Shown: one piece after another, positions 11,040 to 23,074 of the stretch | Layout: each line of letters starts with the position of its first letter | Position numbering within the stretch: position 1 is the first letter of the stretch | NCBI GenBank assembly: GCA_030068075.1 | Contig: CM057825.1 | Span: forward strand, 81,235,123 to 81,299,122 | DNA: 64,000 nucleotides | From: Paguma larvata | Taxonomy: Eukaryota; Chordata; Mammalia; Carnivora; Viverridae | Reading direction: 5' to 3' | Program-made: the position numbers and the translations under genes | Notes under the pieces: model-generated | What the model was told of the DNA's origin: nothing | The model's input: the letters and a program-made list of their open reading frames with translations, nothing else | Database searches by the model: none

Positions 11040-11775
11040 TTTTTCTATTATTTAATGGCTATTTAAGAGTAGCTATAGTTTCTGGTAGAATTTATTTTCA
11101 CTTTTCAGTTTATTAATAAGCTGCAAATCATCTGAGTTTTTATTTTTTTGGGGAGAAAATATAGACGAAGAAAATAAGAGCTAGAAAAGAAGGAAATGTC
11201 TGAATAATGTGGCTCCCATAAGATGCTGGTGTATAATTTTCAACTTCAGTAGAACCCTTCCAAAGTGATTTTTTCTTATTTATAACTTTTCTGTTAATTT
11301 TTAGTAAAAATAAATGTATAATCTTGATGTCTCTGTCAATAACAGCCAGAAACTGAGATTCCTAGTTTTAGGAGGTGTGCTTAAAAAGAGAAAACTTGAG
11401 GGGGAAAAATACATGACAAAGTTAAAGGAATTCTTGTAGGCAAGTGTGGGAAAGACCAGGCTGTGAGAGGTGCTGTTAGAAGATAGAAACCCTATGGGGT
11501 ATTCAACAACATGGAACAAGGTAGGATTAGGTGGAGGCCCATGAAGCATGGGTCATAATGAGCTTTCTGTTCTCTGCTCAAGAATAGCTAAAAGATCTTA
11601 AGTTACCTAAGAGGTAGAAGTTCCTCAAAAAGGCTAGGTGTAACGACTATAGTAATTACTGATTTTTTTCTCCCTAAATATGTTCAATCACAGCCTTGAT
11701 TTCCCATCCCTTCGTGAATAAGCTGTGATCCAGCTATAAGACATAAGATGGGCAAAATGGTACTTTAACCTAGAG
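11040..11775. other. Unassigned DNA
   Basis: No named repeat or exon. A minus-strand 82-codon frame (11301-11549) is unsupported. Confidence 0.45.
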
Positions 11776-11779
11776 ACGG

Positions 11780-11998
11780 TTTAGAGCAGTAATTAGGAGC
11801 AGAGTTTTTGGAGTCAGAGAACCCCATCTCTTCCACTTCCTTTGGAAAATTTGCTGAGACTCTCCAAGGCTCTTCCTTCATCTGTAAAATCAGTTTTAAT
11901 AATACCAGCCTCATGTCTCTTAAAGGGATATTCTAAGAATTAAATGACATAATGGACAAGTTGTCTGAAGTGTGATAAATGCTCAAAATATAGTTGAT
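11780..11998 (+). mobile_element. MIR SINE
   Basis: 'gtttagagcagtaattaggagcagagtttttggagtcagagaacccc', 'ccttcatctgtaaaatcag...aatacc' and 'gaattaaatgacataatggac...gataaatgctcaaaatatag' give a near full-length MIR. Confidence 0.78.
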
Positions 11999-12009
11999 AC
12001 TAGTTTTTA

Positions 12010-12480
12010 TTGTTGTTGTATCTAATTATTATTCTGTGGAATATCTAAGTGGTATATGGTGTGGTGACACACTGCAGGTGTGAAGCGAATGTTAAATAAC
12101 AGTTGAAAGTGGAGTGGGTGACCAAGAGTTCCGGAGGAAAAGTGTGACTCAAAGGTCAGCTTTTCCAGAATGCTAACCAGGCAAGCACATTTTTGGCTCC
12201 AGCAAACAAAGAAAATATACCTAAGATCAGAGCCCTTCAACAGGTCCATGGAGCCAAAGCTCTGGGAACGAAACATCTCCACCACCCACGTCATCTAAAC
12301 CGTCTAAGCATCCCAGCTGGTGCTCTCCAGGTCAGGAAACATGAATCAGAAAGAGGATGTGATCTTGGCAGAGAAAAACCTCATTAAGATGATCATTTAC
12401 AGCTTTGTTTTGAACAGGAAGAAGCTTGGTACCTGCTCATAGAGGACAACGACAGGGAATAGTTCCAGGCAGGTAGGTAG
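12010..12480. other. Unassigned stretch with a small ORF
   Basis: A 33-codon + ORF starts at 12341 (MNQKEDVILAEKNLIKMIIY...) and stops at about 12440. A CAG|GTAGGTAG donor-like site lies at 12470. No family is recognised, and the ORF is within chance length. Confidence 0.35.
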
Positions 12481-12481
12481 G

Positions 12482-12630
12482 AACCCCAGATCTGGTTTTA
12501 TTTTGCCACTGATACGCTAGAAAATCATTGGTAAGACATATCTCTTAAATTCCTAGAGCCTCTGTTCCCTCTTCTGAGCAAAAGGATTAGACAAGATGAC
12601 CACCGAGGTGTTTTTCACCTTTTTGTCAAC
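12482..12630 (+). mobile_element. Possible MIR fragment
   Basis: 'ggttttattttgccactgatacgctagaaaatcattggtaagac...tagagcctctgttccctcttctgagcaaaaggattagac' resembles a diverged MIR middle. Confidence 0.4.
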
Positions 12631-12639
12631 TTTATTAAT

Positions 12640-14455
12640 CTGTATTAGTTTCTTTCAATTTATTAGTCTACAGTCTATTTAGTCTATTAGAATTACAGTC
12701 AACTTATTCTGTGATTGCACATTTGTAGTTCACAATTTTTTCAGTAGAGATTTATACCTTAGTAATGTAAAATAAAGCACAATCCCTCCTCTTTAATTTT
12801 TATCCTTTCATCAGTTGACCCACATGAGTGTTAAAAGTATGAATAGGAGACTTACCATGTAGTGTTCCAAATTAACAAAATACTAGCTAGTGAGTCTATG
12901 GAGTTCAAAAAGTTAGTATACAGGGTTAAAACTTACCATCTCATTCACATTTACACAGAAAATATTTTCCAAGAAGGTAGATATTTATGGCAAGTGTAGG
13001 TAGAATGAAAATATTTGCACGTAGCTATCTCTGGACAGCTGAAGAAGGTTTAAAATTTTAAAACCAGGGGCCAAAATGATTAATTAATTTTGTCCCAGTT
13101 GGTTTACTAAAGAAATGAGGTTCTTTTTTAATAAAAAGTTTTTTTGTTATTTTTTAATCAAAAACCGGGTAAATATTGAGTCTGCAAATTCAAGTACACT
13201 CAGTCAGTTGACTTGCTCTCAAAATTTAGAACGGAACATGGGCTTTATTTTTATGACTTATAGGAACATTCCGAGGTCGGTCTTAGTTGTATTCCCTATT
13301 CCCCACATCGAATTGCTAAATAATATCACTGATGACTTTTTATTTTGCAATGCCTTTCAAAAACAGGAGAACATCTCTAAGGGAGACAGTTTCAATACTT
13401 GCAATTTATTTGTTTCTCATTGGAAGATACACAAGTTTCCAAGAACTTGTGAGAATTTCATTCTATAACTTCTTCAGTATTAGATGTAAGACCCAATTTT
13501 TAAAAAATTTTCGTATAGAGAAAATCATGTTTATACCCATACTGTCACCCTTAAAAGCAGTGGCACAGTGATAGCCAGGTCACCTCTTAGAGAAAACAAC
13601 CAGGCAGAAAGACATGTTTTTATTTTTTACTCATCTCATAGATCTTGCACTTTATCTTAAGAAATGGAGCAAAATGATGAAGATAATCTCTTGCTCAGAT
13701 TTTATTTGGTCATGTACTATCTACAGGAGTAAGAAAATAAAGATCTATGTTCACCTCCCCCTGGTCTCTCCAATTTCTCCAGACTGTGGAATGTTGGGAT
13801 TCATACTGTGAATGCTCTGAAAATCAATTATTGTCAGATTCTGTTTTCAGGGCTGCCAGACAATATTTTGGCTCAACTTCAGTCCATTTGGAACACAGCT
13901 GTTAAGTTGTTGACAAAAACTAAGGAAATATGAACATGTTCCACCCTTTAAAAAAAATTCCATTTGTTGGCAACCATCTCGATGGATTTGAAATTTTCTT
14001 ATTGAAGAGCAAGTTAGTACTACTTTCTGGCATCCTTTTGGGCTGAACTGGTCGTCTCTGTGTTCCAACACACATGGCACCCTTCATTCACCACTTGGGA
14101 TATTCAGAATTTATTTTTGATCATGAAATTGAGCTTCAAGTTATTCTGTTAAAAACTGTCCCCATAACTTCAGGTTATCCTGGGGTTTAGTGTCTCACTA
14201 GTCTCGCCACTTTTCCAGGTGCATTTTTAAAAAAAGACTACTATGACAAGTTAGCATTGATTTGCCTTTAAAAGATTAGCAGTTATATTATTCTGCATGT
14301 TTTTTATTGGGAGTAATAGAAAATTCTATTCAATTAAACAATACATAAGATTTAGCCTTTTAAGAAAATAAGGGAATTACAATCATACACTTATTACATA
14401 TGTTTATGTATATAAACATGCACATATATTTGTTTACATTAAAAATAAAAATGAT
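12640..14455. other. Unassigned AT-rich DNA
   Basis: No transposon wording recognised. Open frames on + at 13115-13468, 13332-13571 and 13614-13811 lack splice sites, domains or GC shift. Confidence 0.45.
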
Positions 14456-14458
14456 GGA

Positions 14459-14676
14459 GGGGTGCCTGGGTGGCTCAGTCATTAAGTGTCCAACTTCGGC
14501 TTGGGTCATGATCTTGCAGTTCGTGGGTATGAGCCACGTGTCAGGCTCTGTGCAGACAGCTCAGAGCCTGGAGCCTGCTTTGGATTCTGTGTCTCCCTCT
14601 CTCTCTCTCTGTCCTTCCCCTGCTCATGCTCTGTGTCTCTCTCTAAAAAAAAACATTAAAAAATTTTTAATAAAAA
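14459..14676 (+). mobile_element. CAN-SINE
   Basis: GGGGTGCCTGGGTGGCTCAG head with the felid-like body 'tcagagcctggagcctgctttggattctgtgtctccctctctctctc', then an A-rich tail. Imperfect flanking duplication (AAAAATAAAAATGATGGA and AAAAATAAAAGCAATGGA). Confidence 0.94.
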
Positions 14677-14979
14677 ATATAAAAATAAAAGCAATGGAAA
14701 GATAAACCATAATTTTTTTTAAAGTTTTATAGTATGAAGAGAGAGAGAATAGGTTAGAGGCCACAAGGAGAGAAACTAGATTTCCATGAACATATCTTGT
14801 TTATAGACTTGTCTTTGGAATTATGTAAATATTCACTTCATAACAAAATAAAATGAAATAAATATAAAAGAAATTTCTAAAAATTAAAATAAAAAGGATT
14901 TTAAGTGAATTTAACCCTGTGCCTAGCTATCAGTGCTTCCCAACTGAACCTTCTGCGATAATGAAAACGCTCTACATTT

Positions 14980-15142
14980 GTACTTTTCAGTAGAGTAGCC
15001 TCTAGCCACATAGGCTATTGAACACTTGAAATGTGCCTAGTGTTACTAAAAAATTAAATTTTGAATTATGTCTAATTAATTTAAATTATACTTTTAATAG
15101 CCACAAGTTTCTGGTGGCTACCATGCCGGATAGCTCAGAAAC
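14980..15142. mobile_element. Palindromic hAT-like DNA element
   Basis: 'gtagcctctagccacataggctattgaacacttgaaatgtgcctagtg' at the left and 'tttaatagccacaagtttctggtggctaccatgccggatagctcag' at the right form a long imperfect inverted repeat. This short non-autonomous DNA transposon type (TAGCCACAT motif) is widespread in mammals. MER number not assigned. Confidence 0.68.
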
Positions 15143-15149
15143 ACAATAA

Positions 15150-16095
15150 TCACACAGAGTGGAAGTACAGCAAGCAATTTTAAAATGCGATAGTTTTGTT
15201 GCATATTCCTAGTGAAGTAATACCCTAAAGCCAAAAATATTTAAAAATAATATTAAACTGTTTTCAGTAATGATATTTTTATAGTAATATTGGTATTATT
15301 CTAGTCCGTTAGGTGTACATAGTGAATAAATCAAATGAGTAATTTGTTGATATCTTTAAGAACTCAAATATTTGGCATGACTGGAAGGAGATACAGACTG
15401 AAGGTTGACAAATTTAAGTTAAAAATTTTGAAGCATCTATGTGCAATCATCATGTATGATGTATGTATACTTCCCAACTCTGTTTACCGAAAAGGCATAG
15501 GTAGAAATAACACCACCCCAATAGCAGTAACATCTCCAGTGCTCAGATTATTGTCTGTAAGTGCCTTTTCCCACTAAAAAGAACCAGGACTCATTGGAGA
15601 AGTGGTTAAGTCAGAGTTTGGGTCAGGGATTTTATAAGATGAATCTGAAACATCTTCCTGTCATACAAACACAGGATGCATTCAAAGACTGATAGAATTA
15701 AAGTCAAAAAGACTCAGAGTCAATTTGAAAAGCTCTCACTGGCCAAATATGGAAAATTCTGTGCACCAGAATGAATAACGACTGCAATGGATTGAAAAAC
15801 TTCAAATATGTATATCTTGAGCTTATATTAATATTTTAAAAACTGAGTTATCTTTGAGGGTGCTAGAAAACAAACTCATTAGTTTGAAAAGCTAAATAAT
15901 CAAACATTTCTTTTGTCTTTCAATATAGACTATACTTTGGAAAACCAAGGAGTTGTTGAAAGAAAGTTTCTCTTTATAACACTACTCTAGCTAACAAATA
16001 AAGAAATAATCATAGTATCAGAATATTACTGTATTTCAACCACCGATGAATCAATGGATCCTAGCAATAGTCACCAATGAATAATAATATCTTAA
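15150..16095. other. Unassigned AT-rich DNA
   Basis: Nothing recognised. An 80-codon + frame at 15335-15577 is unsupported. Confidence 0.45.
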
Positions 16096-16109
16096 AACGA
16101 TGATAGAAG

Positions 16110-16319
16110 GGTGTCTGGGTGACTCAGTTGATTGAGGGTCCAACGCTTGATTTCTGCTCAGAAATCACGATCTCATAGCTGTAAGATTGAGCCCTGTTTT
16201 GGACTCAGTGCTGAGCATAGAGCCTGCTTGAGATTCTCTCTCTTCCTCTCCCTCTACCCTTCCCTGACCTCTCTAAAATAAATGAATTATGTTTTTAATT
16301 AAAATAAAGTTTAAAAAAT
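16110..16319 (+). mobile_element. CAN-SINE with 10-bp target duplication
   Basis: GGTGTCTGGGTGACTCAG head, CT-rich body and a long AT tail. ATGATAGAAG occurs at 16100-16109 and 16320-16329. Its divergence suggests an older copy. Confidence 0.92.
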
Positions 16320-16594
16320 ATGATAGAAGTATGATATGATAGATGTATGCTGCTTTTTATTTGTTTTATTTTTGGTTTGGTTTTGTTTGCTGATGGAAAT
16401 ATGAAAAAAAATACATAGTTTGTCTCGCAAAATAAAAACTACAACAACAAAACCCAAAACCCACAATCAAGTCTGCATCTGATCAAGCCTCTAGATCTAA
16501 CCACTAATTTACAGAAACAACAAAAAACAGAAGACCCGATAAAGGACCCAGATGTGTGCAATTAATGGAATCAGATTATGGAATACCATAGCAA

Positions 16595-16640
16595 GGGTCA
16601 GCAAACTGTGCTTCGTAGGTCAATTTGGATCCTGATTGAA
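16595..16640. mobile_element. Possible Charlie-type DNA transposon end
   Basis: 'gcaagggtcagcaaactgtgcttcgtaggtcaatttggatcctg' resembles the terminal part of a hAT-Charlie element (GGTCAGCAAACT), reduced to one end. Confidence 0.35.
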
Positions 16641-17004
16641 ACAAATACAATGTAAGTAACATTAAAGAAAAAAAAATCTAAATACTGCTAGGATATTGAT
16701 GACTTTAAGAAAATTTTAAGCTTTCTTTTTGTTTTGTTTTAGCTATGATATTACACTTATATTTTTAAGAGCACTTATCTTTTAGATATGTATTCTGAAA
16801 TGTTTACAGAAGAAATGATACAAGGTCTAGATGCACTTCAAAATAATTCAGGGCATAGGGAGTGAGTGGGTGTAAGGATAAGACAAGAATGGCCATTTAG
16901 TGGTATTTGTCGAATGTGGCGATAGATAATTTGTGTTAATTACACTATATTCTTTACCTTTGTATAAGTTTGAAGATTTCCACAATAATTTTTAACGCTT
17001 TTTT

Positions 17005-17175
17005 TCATGGAGCTTGTATTCTAATGGAGGAGATGATAATTAAGATAAACATACATCTATCATAAGTTAGATGGCAAGATGAGTTTAGTAGGAAAAAAAC
17101 AGTAAGATTTTGAGGGGGAAAGGATACAAAATGTTGATAGGATGCTATTAAAATTTTTGAGAAGGTGGCTTGGAG
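17005..17175 (-). mobile_element. L2 LINE fragment
   Basis: 'atggagcttgtattctaatggaggagatgataattaagataaacatac' is the antisense L2 3' region. Confidence 0.55.
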
Positions 17176-17261
17176 TGTGCAGTATATAAGCCACCTATCC
17201 CACCCTTAAGCTTGGGGACAGAGTGAGCTTCCTGAGCAGCACTTGGCAAAAACTGAGCTAC

Positions 17262-17402
17262 CTAAAGTGGTGGTTGCAAGCCTGCGCTCTGGAATAAATT
17301 TCCTGGGTCCAAATCCCAACTCTGCTACTTACTAGCTGTGTGAATTTGGGTGGGTGCCCCAGCTTCTCTGTGCCTCGGGTCCCTCACTTTGTATGTCTTT
17401 GG
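17262..17402 (+). mobile_element. MIR SINE
   Basis: 'gtggttgcaagcctgcgctctggaataaatttcctgggtccaaatcccaactctgctacttactagctgtgtgaatttggg' is a well-kept MIR 5' and core region. Confidence 0.85.
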
Positions 17403-17504
17403 TAAACGTCAAAACAAATGTTACTTGGGAATTGATGCTGAAAGTCTTTTAAAAATTAACAGGCTTCTTATCAGTATACTAAGTGGGTTTTCAATATTCT
17501 AACG

Positions 17505-17703
17505 CAGTGGTTCCCAAGTTTAATGTGCATCAAAATCAGCTGGAGGGCTTGTGAAACTACATACTGCTCAGCCCCACCTCCCTCTCCACCACGAGAGTTT
17601 TTCAATTCATTAGGTCTGGTGTGCAGCCTGAGATGTTGTGTCTCCAACAGGTTCCCACGTGATAATGATGCTGCTGATTCGGGCACCACTTTGAGAACCT
17701 TTG
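17505..17703 (-). mobile_element. MER5A/B-type hAT-Charlie element
   Basis: It starts CAGTGGTTCCCAAG, continues 'tgcatcaaaatcagctggagggcttgtgaaac', and ends 'gatgctgctgattcgggcaccactttgagaacctttg'. The terminal inverted repeats (CAGTGGTTCCCAA and TTGAGAACCTTTG) and the full length of about 200 bp fit a near-complete MER5 copy. No clear 8-bp target duplication remains. Confidence 0.85.
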
Positions 17704-17709
17704 CACAAA

Positions 17710-19170
17710 GAATTCTCTTATTCTGCAGCTGTCTCAGAGGAAAAAAAGGAAAAATACATGCGCATGACTTTAATAAAAAGCCATTTTTTAGAGAAATCAT
17801 TTGCTACCCTAACCTCATATTAACAGAGGAAATGACATTCTTAGCTTTGCACCAAACTGAGAGTTTTGAGTTTTCTTCTCTTGGCTTTTATGACTGAATG
17901 AAGGAAATCTGCACTTACAGGGTAAAAATGACATACCAGCTGCAGATTATTTTTCCCATTCTTTTTTTTGTAATGAAAAAATTCAACGTAGCCAGACAAT
18001 TTCTCACCTACTCATCTCCATCTAAAACAAGACACCATCTGTTATGTATCCACTTAATCAGCACCATGACAAATTGGAGCACACTCAGGCCTCTGATACC
18101 ATATACCACTCACCAGGAGTTTCTGACTAGACCTTTGGAAGGTCCTGATCAGAGGCTGAGAGGACAGCTGGCCATTAGACTACAGCTGGATACAATCAGA
18201 GAAGATGCCCCCAAGGACTCCCACCAAATAAGTAGGGTCAAACAGCCTGACCAGGATGATGGTTGGAAAATGAGTTACCTGGGGTCTGGGAGGATTCTGA
18301 GTTTGATTTACTTTTCAAGAAGGTTAAGTTATCTTTCAAAAGCAAGTCTCTTTTCTCTTTGTGTCCATCGAACATGAAGTGGGGATGTTGAGAGTTTTCA
18401 GCATGTCCCCAATCTGAGCCTGGGCTATCGCTGCAGTACTGGCTCGCAGACAAAATGCCTGTATGCATGGAATGGAGGGTCTAATTTCTTTTCCTGCTGG
18501 TCTGAGGTGACCTGTCAACTGGAGCTAGACAATCCACACCACTTCAGAACTCCCCTCCAGCAGCTACAAAGGGCTCTCATCTCTTTGCTTGCTAACAATC
18601 CATTTGAGTTCAAGAGCAAAGAAAGCAGGTGGGCATTTGAAATGAGAGAGAAAAAAAATCAGCTAGAGGAAAGGAAATAGATAAAAAGTGATGGTATAAG
18701 AAGGGAAAAAATGGAATTGGAATTTGAAGACTGTATTCAGGGGCAATGAGGTTAGCAACTGAAGTTCCAAGAAATATTGTAGGTGACTTTAAAAAATATA
18801 TATGGTAGAAGGGACGAAAAAAGAATACAATATATGGAACAACAGAAACTATGCAGATGATAACTATCGCCCTAAAAGGAATTTTGAGGGTTCATGATCT
18901 GTTTCATGTCTCCAACTATTTAGCCATTAAAAAGCAAAAATCATGTATATAATTTGAAACAGCTTCATGATGGCATTTTCCACAATTTCCTTAGTAATCC
19001 ATATGTAGTATTGGGAAAAGAGGAAAAAATGCTTAGTTCTGTAATGAATAAAGTACACAGACAAAATAAGCCCATAGGAATATAATTCTAGAATGCAAAA
19101 GAGAAAATGTTTATTTAAGGAATAAAGAGGAGATAAGAAATATTTGAAACATTCTTAGCTCTTTACTTTT
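17710..19170. other. Unassigned stretch, including a 159-codon ORF
   Basis: The + frame 17898-18377 is the longest ORF not explained by simple sequence or a named repeat, but it has no homology I recognise and lies in ordinary-composition DNA. The block 18070-18560 is slightly richer in GC. No polyadenylation signal or splice pair delimits it. Confidence 0.4.
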
Positions 19171-19177
19171 ATTCTTT

Positions 19178-19290
19178 CTTTCATTTGGCAAATGTTTACG
19201 AGAACTGGCTGTGTGCCAGGCACTCTTTCAAGGAATGAGGGATTCAGCAGTGAACAAAGGAGATAAAAATTTCTACCAACTTTTAGCAAG
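19178..19290 (-). mobile_element. L2 LINE 3' end
   Basis: 'ggcaaatgtttacgagaactggctgtgtgccaggcactctttcaaggaatgagggattcagcagtgaacaaaggag' is the antisense L2 3' terminus. Confidence 0.8.
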
Positions 19291-19299
19291 CAAGAGAAC

Positions 19300-19432
19300 A
19301 CCTTGAAAATTTTGTTGAACTGCAGATTCTTGGGCCCAAACCCAAGATTCTGATCCAGTAAATTTGCAAAAAAGCCTGGGAATACACATTTTAAATCTAA
19401 ATTTAGATGATTCTGATAGAAAGAAATATTCC
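19300..19432. mobile_element. MER5-like hAT fragment
   Basis: 'gttgaactgcagattcttgggcccaaacccaagattctgatccagtaaatttgc...agcctgggaatacacattttaaatct' matches the centre of MER5/MER58-type elements. Termini are lost. Confidence 0.6.
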
Positions 19433-19744
19433 CTATAGATATTACATTCACTCTTAAGGCATCAACTGTTCCTCACACAAGTAATGACTCTGTCTTAGTT
19501 CAGCCCCTGGACTCCAGAGCTATCTATTCAAATTGTCTCCGGACTTTTACAACCTGGCCTTAGGAAGTGAAATGCTACATATAGAAAAAAGACAAAAAGA
19601 AAAGAAATTACCTCTGAGTCCAAACCTACACTTCTTTCTACATTCCCATCTCTGTGAGAAGCAGCACCCTCTGGTTACAAATGAATGAATTGTAAATTCA
19701 TCTTAAAATCACGCCTTTCTTTTACTTTCATAAATCTAGTCTCT

Positions 19745-20480
19745 CCACGCTTTAGGGACTATTTCCCTGATATCTAGTCTATTCATCTCTGTTCCTTCTG
19801 TTTTAGGTCAGCCTCATTAGATGCCACCTTGACTATTTCCAGTCTTCTAACTCTCCTCAGAATCTGCTCTTCCAGTCTATCCTCTCTGCTGTTTCCAGTG
19901 TGATATTTTTAAAATGAAAAAGCAATGTCACTTCCCCGTTGGTAGCCCCATTACGGACTCAAAATTGCCCGCTGAACAAAATCCAAGTTTTATGAAAAGG
20001 TTAACTCATATTGTGGTGGCCGCTCCAGCGTTTTCCACTTACAGAACCCCTTCCAACTTCCAATGCCCTTCAAGTCAGCCATTACTTAATCGTACTTTTC
20101 AATCTGCAATGTCTTTGCTCATTCTTGTACCTCCAGTATGCCTAGAATGGCCTTCTTCATACTCACGGTCACTCGATAAATGCCTACTCATCTGTCAACA
20201 CTCACTTCACTATAAAGTTTCCTGAACACCCCTGTATACCTTCCCACTCCCCAAAGAACTGACTTATTTTCTTTGTTCCCCTATATTACTGAGTGCTTCT
20301 AATATAGTATATATAATCCCTTAGGACACATATTTCATTACTTATGTGTCTTACTTAGGTGTGTGTCTGCAAGCCTCTTAAAGACATGGAGCTTACTTCG
20401 CCCTATGTGGGACCTTTTATCACAGTGTAGTCTCGTCTTGGATGAATGAATGAAGGAATGAAAGAATGAAAAAAGGACTC
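19745..20480 (+). mobile_element. L2-type LINE 3' region
   Basis: 'cttccagtctatcctctctgctg', 'tgtctttgctcattcttgtacctccagtatgcctagaatggccttctt', 'aaatgcctactcatctgtcaacactcac', 'aagcctcttaaagacatggagcttac' and a 3' end of (GAAT)n (20440-20475) follow L2-class 3' order over about 730 bp. The 103-codon frame at 19914-20225 lies within it. Confidence 0.72.
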
Positions 20481-20489
20481 TTTAAGAAG

Positions 20490-21270
20490 TATTACTGAAA
20501 GCTTTGTGACATAGATTTTTTAAATATCCTATATTTTGCTTTCATAAACTATTTTCATTTGCTCGTGCTGTCATACTAAATCTGAATCAAATAAAGCATA
20601 GTGCCTCCCTTAGTTGTATGCTAGTTTGTACCTTTATCTTTAACAATTAAATCTCAAATTAAGTTCGTTAGTGGATCCTTGGTCTAAGTATTGTAGCTCT
20701 TAGATTTTTGCTCTTGAGCAGGAAAACACTAAGCTTCAAAACTTCTTTCCTGCATGTAAATTTTTGTTTTACAATGGTTTCAAGCTTTGTTTATACCTAA
20801 GAAAAGAAACTGGTTAGTGGTCATATGTTGTAATAGTAGAACATGACTCAGATTTATTAGTCTTATCTAAACTATTTTCACAACATCTGGATTCGGAGGG
20901 AGTAGAGTCTGTTGGATAGTAACAGATTCCAAGTACTTCGTTAGCATGCCCAAGTGGGTCAGCCTTTGCTGTCTATGGCTCAGGTCTACTTAACCCAACA
21001 TCAAATGAGCCTTATTATATAACCCAGGGCTTGTTAATTCCTCAAGAAATGCAGAGGTGAGGCCGGCACTGATCGTGTTCATGAACCAGGAGCGGGATAG
21101 TAATGTGTTTATTTGTTGCCGTACTTTATTTTTTAAACAAGTGTATCATTGCTTATTCAGTGTCTGATGTACTTTGAGTTGTTCTCCAATCGGTAGCAAT
21201 AGGTTCATAATTTTCCATCTGCACTCAACCGAGCTTCCATGAAGCTAGTGTGGGGCATTTGGCAGATAAC
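20490..21270. other. Unassigned DNA
   Basis: No named family or exon recognised. Confidence 0.4.
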
Positions 21271-21350
21271 AATAACCCACGTTTCTGCAGCCTTTTATAT
21301 TTACAATGCACTTTGCCAGGCATAATCATCCTTATTTGATGCCTGGCAGT
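21270..21350 (+). mobile_element. Possible MIR core fragment
   Basis: 'aacccacgtttctgcagccttttatatttacaatgcactttgccaggcataatcatccttatttgatg' resembles a MIR core. Short and diverged. Confidence 0.35.
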
Positions 21351-21354
21351 TTTA

Positions 21355-22810
21355 TGAGAAAAGAGTGAAATTTACTGGCTAATAAATGCTAACAGACTCT
21401 TGTGTGTGCCCTGGTAAGTATCACTTCCTTACCAACTGGGATGAGTGACACTCTTACACCGTCTGACCAAATAAATTTCTAAAATAACATGCAAGAAAAT
21501 ATTTAGAAGAGAAAAAAATGTAGATTCTTTTCCCATGCTCCTTTTCCTGGTACGTATTACTTTGTTGTGGCTGAAAAATAATAATGAGAGAAGTGAAGCT
21601 TTACCTTCAGGTAAAAGTGTCTTTGAATAAATCTTTTAGAGATTCCAGATGCTTAAATGCACATTTGCAGCAGTAGTTAGAAAAAAATCATCTTCAAACA
21701 GTATTGTTTGCCCCTGATTTATTCCTCAAAATAATTCTAACATGAAAAAAAAAATAAATCCTGACAATTACCTGAATAATAAGAGAAATCTTCCTGTGGC
21801 TAATTGTCAGTTGAGAGAAACATAATGGTGTAAATAGCACTTTAAAAAGATATTTGTCTTTTCTGTACCTTAGAGTTCAAAATTATGTCTCCTGATTTTT
21901 GAAGCACCGATCTTGAGTTGTTTAAATTCAAGGACTTCATCTGTATAGACCTGGGAATTGCCAAGATATTAATACCTGCATTTTTATGACACATTCTAAA
22001 GTCAATAGGAAAGAGGTTTCTGAATAAAAGCCTTAAAATTACCTTATGAATTATTAATTATGGGGCATATTACCTTTGAATTATAAAAGCCCAGAAAAAT
22101 GGAAAGGAGAATTGAAAAACATCAATCTCAGGTTCTTTAAAAATGTAATACCAATCATTTGAGCAGTGTACAAATCTTTTATTAAAGATAAAAAGGAGGT
22201 GATACGTTTTTTATTAACTGGAGGATATGTTCAATCCACATGATTAAAAATCTCATTACAAACTCAAGTCAGGAAAGTGATTTATTACTGAAACAGAATG
22301 GGAGACATTCGGTTGTCCATAGCAGCGTTTATCAGGAGTGGAACTATCAGTTTGTATCTATTTTAGCATGCTTAATATTTTTTAAAGGTGGCCTTGCCAT
22401 CTGTTTGAAGCATTGAAGATATTTTTCTAAAGTTGGCAAGCTTAAAGCAAAACATTAAAGCAAAAACATTAGCTGTTTTTCATTTAGCTTAAAGTTTTAA
22501 GTTTTAGAAGAAAAGATTCTATTTGTGCTTAATGAAGGTAAAGTTTTCTGATGTAAAGGAAAAAAAAAAAGTAAAGGGCCTGTTATGGTTTCTGTTTTCA
22601 ATACGTATATTTTCAAAGCTTTTAGTTTGCAAACATTTATTATAGGAAGACAATTTTTGAGGTGGGATGGAAGAGATAATGACATGTGTATTTGGCATTT
22701 GCAACGACAAAGATGGTTATTATTATTATCTTTTACATACAATGATACCTTCATTGTTACCACTTACTTTTTAAGAGTAATTGTGCTAATAACTTTTCTG
22801 AATGATTTTG
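21355..22810. other. Unassigned AT-rich DNA
   Basis: No transposon wording over about 1.4 kb. An A-run lies at 22560-22570. The block 21760-22280 is repeat-free with several TTAATTA/AATTAT cores and could be conserved noncoding DNA, but this needs alignment. Confidence 0.4.
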
Positions 22811-22826
22811 TAATCCCTCAGGTCTT

Positions 22827-23057
22827 TCTTTTTAATGTTTGTTTATTTACTTTTGAGAGAGAGAAATAGAGAGAGAGAAGGCACCAGTGTACAAGCTGGG
22901 GGAAGGGCAGAGAAAGAGGGAGACAGAGAATTTGAAGCAGTCTCCTGGCTCTGAGCTGTCAGTGCAGAGCCAGACGTGGGGCTCAAACTCACTAACAGTG
23001 AGATCTTGACCTGATCCGAAGTCAGAGGCTTAACCAACGGAGCCACCCAGGTGTCCC
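22827..23057 (-). mobile_element. CAN-SINE with perfect 15-bp target duplication
   Basis: AATCCCTCAGGTCTT occurs exactly at 22812-22826 and 23058-23072. The interior shows GA-rich body, 'gagctgtcagtgcagagccagacgtggggctc' and the head complement GAGCCACCCAGGTGTCCC. Confidence 0.96.
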
Positions 23058-23074
23058 AATCCCTCAGGTCTTAT

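Noticed and set aside
17898..18377. 159-codon + ORF
   Set aside because: Longest unexplained frame after the 54-kb one, but no domain, no splice pair and no marked composition change. Chance remains the simplest explanation.
21349..21411. Exon-like segment between CTGGCAG and CTG|GTAAGTATC
   Set aside because: All three frames contain stops, and the acceptor lies in a MIR-like fragment.
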